A program made the position numbers and the translations under genes. 64,000 nt of DNA from CAKZML01 sp963823435. GTDB taxonomy: Bacteria; Pseudomonadota; Gammaproteobacteria; Steroidobacterales; BM003. The stretch covers positions 1 through 64,000 of the forward strand of contig CAWGLN010000012.1 of the NCBI GenBank assembly GCA_963823435.1. Direction: 5' to 3'. Shown piece by piece: positions 62,645 to 64,000 of this stretch; position 1 is the stretch's first letter; every line of letters starts with the position of its first letter. The notes below the pieces were generated by a model. It searched no databases and had not been told where the DNA came from. It saw nothing but the letters and a program-made list of their open reading frames with translations.

Positions 62645-63867
62645 TGAACCGGGTTGTGGTCACCGGCATGTCAGGCATTTCCTGCATGGGCGCCGATTGG
62701 ACTACGATCTCGGAGAGTCTCAGGGCAGAGAAGAACTTCGTGAGAGTCATGCCGGAGTGGGATCGCTTTGCAGGACTAAATACGCGCCTTGCTTCACCCA
62801 TTTCTGACTTCTCGGTTCCACCGGAATACCCGAGGAAAAACATTCGAAGTATGGGCCGGGTGTCACTCCTGGCCACGGTTGCCACCAATGCCGCCCTGTC
62901 GGATGCCGGCCTCCTGGATCACCCCGCCTTGAGCGATGGCAGAACCGGCATCGCCTATGGATCGTCGGCGGGAAGCACCAAGCCGATGAACGCGTTCGGG
63001 CAAATGTTGAGCCATGGAGATTGTTCGGGCCTGACTGCCACCTCTTATATTCAAATGATGGCGCATACCACTGCCGTAAACGTCAGCCTGTTTTTCTCAA
63101 TCAGGGGACGGGTTCACACTACCAGCAGCGCCTGCACGTCCGGCAGCCAGGGAATAGGCTATGCCTACGAGGCGATCAAGTTCGGCAAGCAAAAAATCAT
63201 GGTCGCCGGGGGCGCCGAGGAACTCTGCCCTACCCAGGCTGCCGTGTTTGATATCCTGTACGCCACCAGCCAGCGTAATGACCGACCGGACCTGACTCCG
63301 AGACCCTTCGACGCAGACCGCGATGGCCTGGTTATTGGCGAGGGAGCAGGCACCCTGATACTGGAGGACCTGGAACATGCCACGGCCAGGGGGGCGCCAA
63401 TCTACGCAGAAATCGTTGGCTTCGGAACGAACTGCGACGCCCAGCATGTAACCCAGCCGTCTGCGGACACGATGCAGCGAGCCCTCAGCCTGGCGCTTGA
63501 TGACGCCGACATTCCGGCAGCCGAGATCGGATACGTATCCGCCCATGGGACCGCAACCGAGCGTGGTGACATCGCCGAGAGCATAGCCACTGAACGTGTT
63601 TTCAAGAGACCGGTACCCATCAGCTCACTGAAAAGCTATACAGGGCACACCATGGGGGCGTGTGGCGCCCTGGAAGCCTGGCTCACTATAGAAATGATGC
63701 GAAATGACTGGTACGCCCCGACCATAAATCTCGACCATATCGACGAAAAGTGCGCTGATCTTGATTATATTCAGCTAGGCAGATCGATGAACACGGAATT
63801 TGTCATGAGCAATAATTTCGCCTTCGGCGGAATCAATACCTCGCTGATTTTTCGCCGTTGGCAATGA
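62644..63867 (+). CDS. apeR: beta-ketoacyl-ACP synthase (KS) 2
   Basis: 407-aa condensing enzyme with Cys164 in TTSSACTSGSQGIGYA, His in SAHGTATERGD and His in TGHTMGACGALEAW. It is FabF-like and may use the aryl starter, leaving the other KS for later extension (inference). NNFAFGGINTSLI ends the domain. The ATG overlaps the previous stop by 1 nt, and its own stop overlaps the phosphopantetheinyl transferase start. Confidence 0.9.
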   Translation: MNRVVVTGMSGISCMGADWTTISESLRAEKNFVRVMPEWDRFAGLNTRLASPISDFSVPPEYPRKNIRSMGRVSLLATVATNAALSDAGLLDHPALSDGRTGIAYGSSAGSTKPMNAFGQMLSHGDCSGLTATSYIQMMAHTTAVNVSLFFSIRGRVHTTSSACTSGSQGIGYAYEAIKFGKQKIMVAGGAEELCPTQAAVFDILYATSQRNDRPDLTPRPFDADRDGLVIGEGAGTLILEDLEHATARGAPIYAEIVGFGTNCDAQHVTQPSADTMQRALSLALDDADIPAAEIGYVSAHGTATERGDIAESIATERVFKRPVPISSLKSYTGHTMGACGALEAWLTIEMMRNDWYAPTINLDHIDEKCADLDYIQLGRSMNTEFVMSNNFAFGGINTSLIFRRWQ

Positions 63868-64000
63868 GTCGACTCATCTGTGATATTTGCGTTGCAGAGA
63901 TCCTGGATGAGTCGCGATGGGACCTGACTCTACTTTCGAAAGCAGAAAAGCAGCGTCTTAAGGAAACTCGATCACTGCAGAAACGCCGCCAATTTGTGAC
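63864..64000 (+). CDS. 4'-phosphopantetheinyl transferase, 3'-truncated by the window
   Basis: First 45 codons only: MSRLICDICVAEILDESRWD, then LLSKAEKQRLKETRSLQKRRQF. The LS-xxE-xxR ... RRQF pattern is the start of Sfp/AcpT-type transferases, which place the phosphopantetheine arm on ACPs. It would activate the two cluster ACPs. Its ATG overlaps the ketosynthase stop by 4 nt. Confidence 0.65.
   Translation, partial: MSRLICDICVAEILDESRWDLTLLSKAEKQRLKETRSLQKRRQFV

Noticed and set aside
1..64000. tRNA, rRNA, CRISPR array, prophage or transposase gene
   Set aside because: None was seen on either strand; the only mobile-type signals are short non-coding repeats.

Overview
The window looks like a chromosomal segment of a free-living Gram-negative bacterium, most likely an uncultured gammaproteobacterium (inference). 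The grounds are lipoprotein signal peptides, a MacAB-like envelope efflux operon, LolA-like and MMPL export genes, an aryl-polyene type pigment cluster, cyanide-insensitive type cytochrome bd oxidase genes and wax-ester/patatin genes. No rRNA, tRNA, phage, CRISPR array or transposase gene was recognised.

Layout. 1-1931: 3' part of a CoA-transferase beta subunit and a class-III aminotransferase. 1932-6600: a repeat-rich, gene-poor stretch with a 440-bp direct duplication carrying a small membrane-protein gene (one copy has a stop codon), an intact secreted TonB-C-like gene with a frameshifted relative, an alpha/beta hydrolase, and several copies of a 25-bp motif. 6599-7762: GerW(YtfJ)-DUF2953-small protein operon. 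8344-12861: a GcvT-family protein followed by two CrtI-like FAD oxidoreductases, with a MITE-like element filling the gap between the oxidoreductases. 13178-14726: two SDR genes. 15150-16646: periplasmic rhodanese and a small membrane protein. 16761-21046: adaptor, ATPase and two permeases of a MacAB-like transporter. 21283-28698: a lipoprotein phospholipase D, secreted proteins, a Cys/Met-metabolism PLP enzyme, a metallo-hydrolase, a DUF1272 protein, a hotdog thioesterase and an EncFtn-like ferritin. 28788-29086: more MITE-like repeats. 29094-34735: CsaA-like protein, a frameshifted cardiolipin synthase whose first domain is read in frame with an ABC-F gene, and small genes. 34826-38632: MAPEG protein, bd oxidase CioAB plus a 31-aa DUF2474 protein. 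38723-46834: a frameshifted molybdopterin oxidoreductase, hotdog protein, patatin, WS/DGAT, APH-kinase fusion and thiamine-binding protein.

46887-64000 holds an aryl polyene (APE) biosynthetic cluster: O-methyltransferase (reverse strand), chain-length-factor-like ketosynthase, acyltransferase, two ACPs, membrane protein, CoA/ACP ligase, FabZ-like dehydratase, glycosyltransferase-acyltransferase fusion, aromatic ammonia-lyase, thioesterase, LolA-like protein, MMPL exporter, DUF3261 lipoprotein, ketosynthase, dehydratase, ketoreductase, ketosynthase and the start of a phosphopantetheinyl transferase. The ammonia-lyase would make the aryl acid starter, the ligase loads it on ACP, the KS/KR/DH set extends a conjugated polyene, and the acyltransferase/exporter genes place it in the outer membrane.

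Single-nucleotide frameshifts recur (about 3.2, 29.9, 30.6, 39.15 kb and many between 52.1 and 57.4 kb). Either the consensus carries indel errors or several genes are decaying; the sequence alone cannot separate these.
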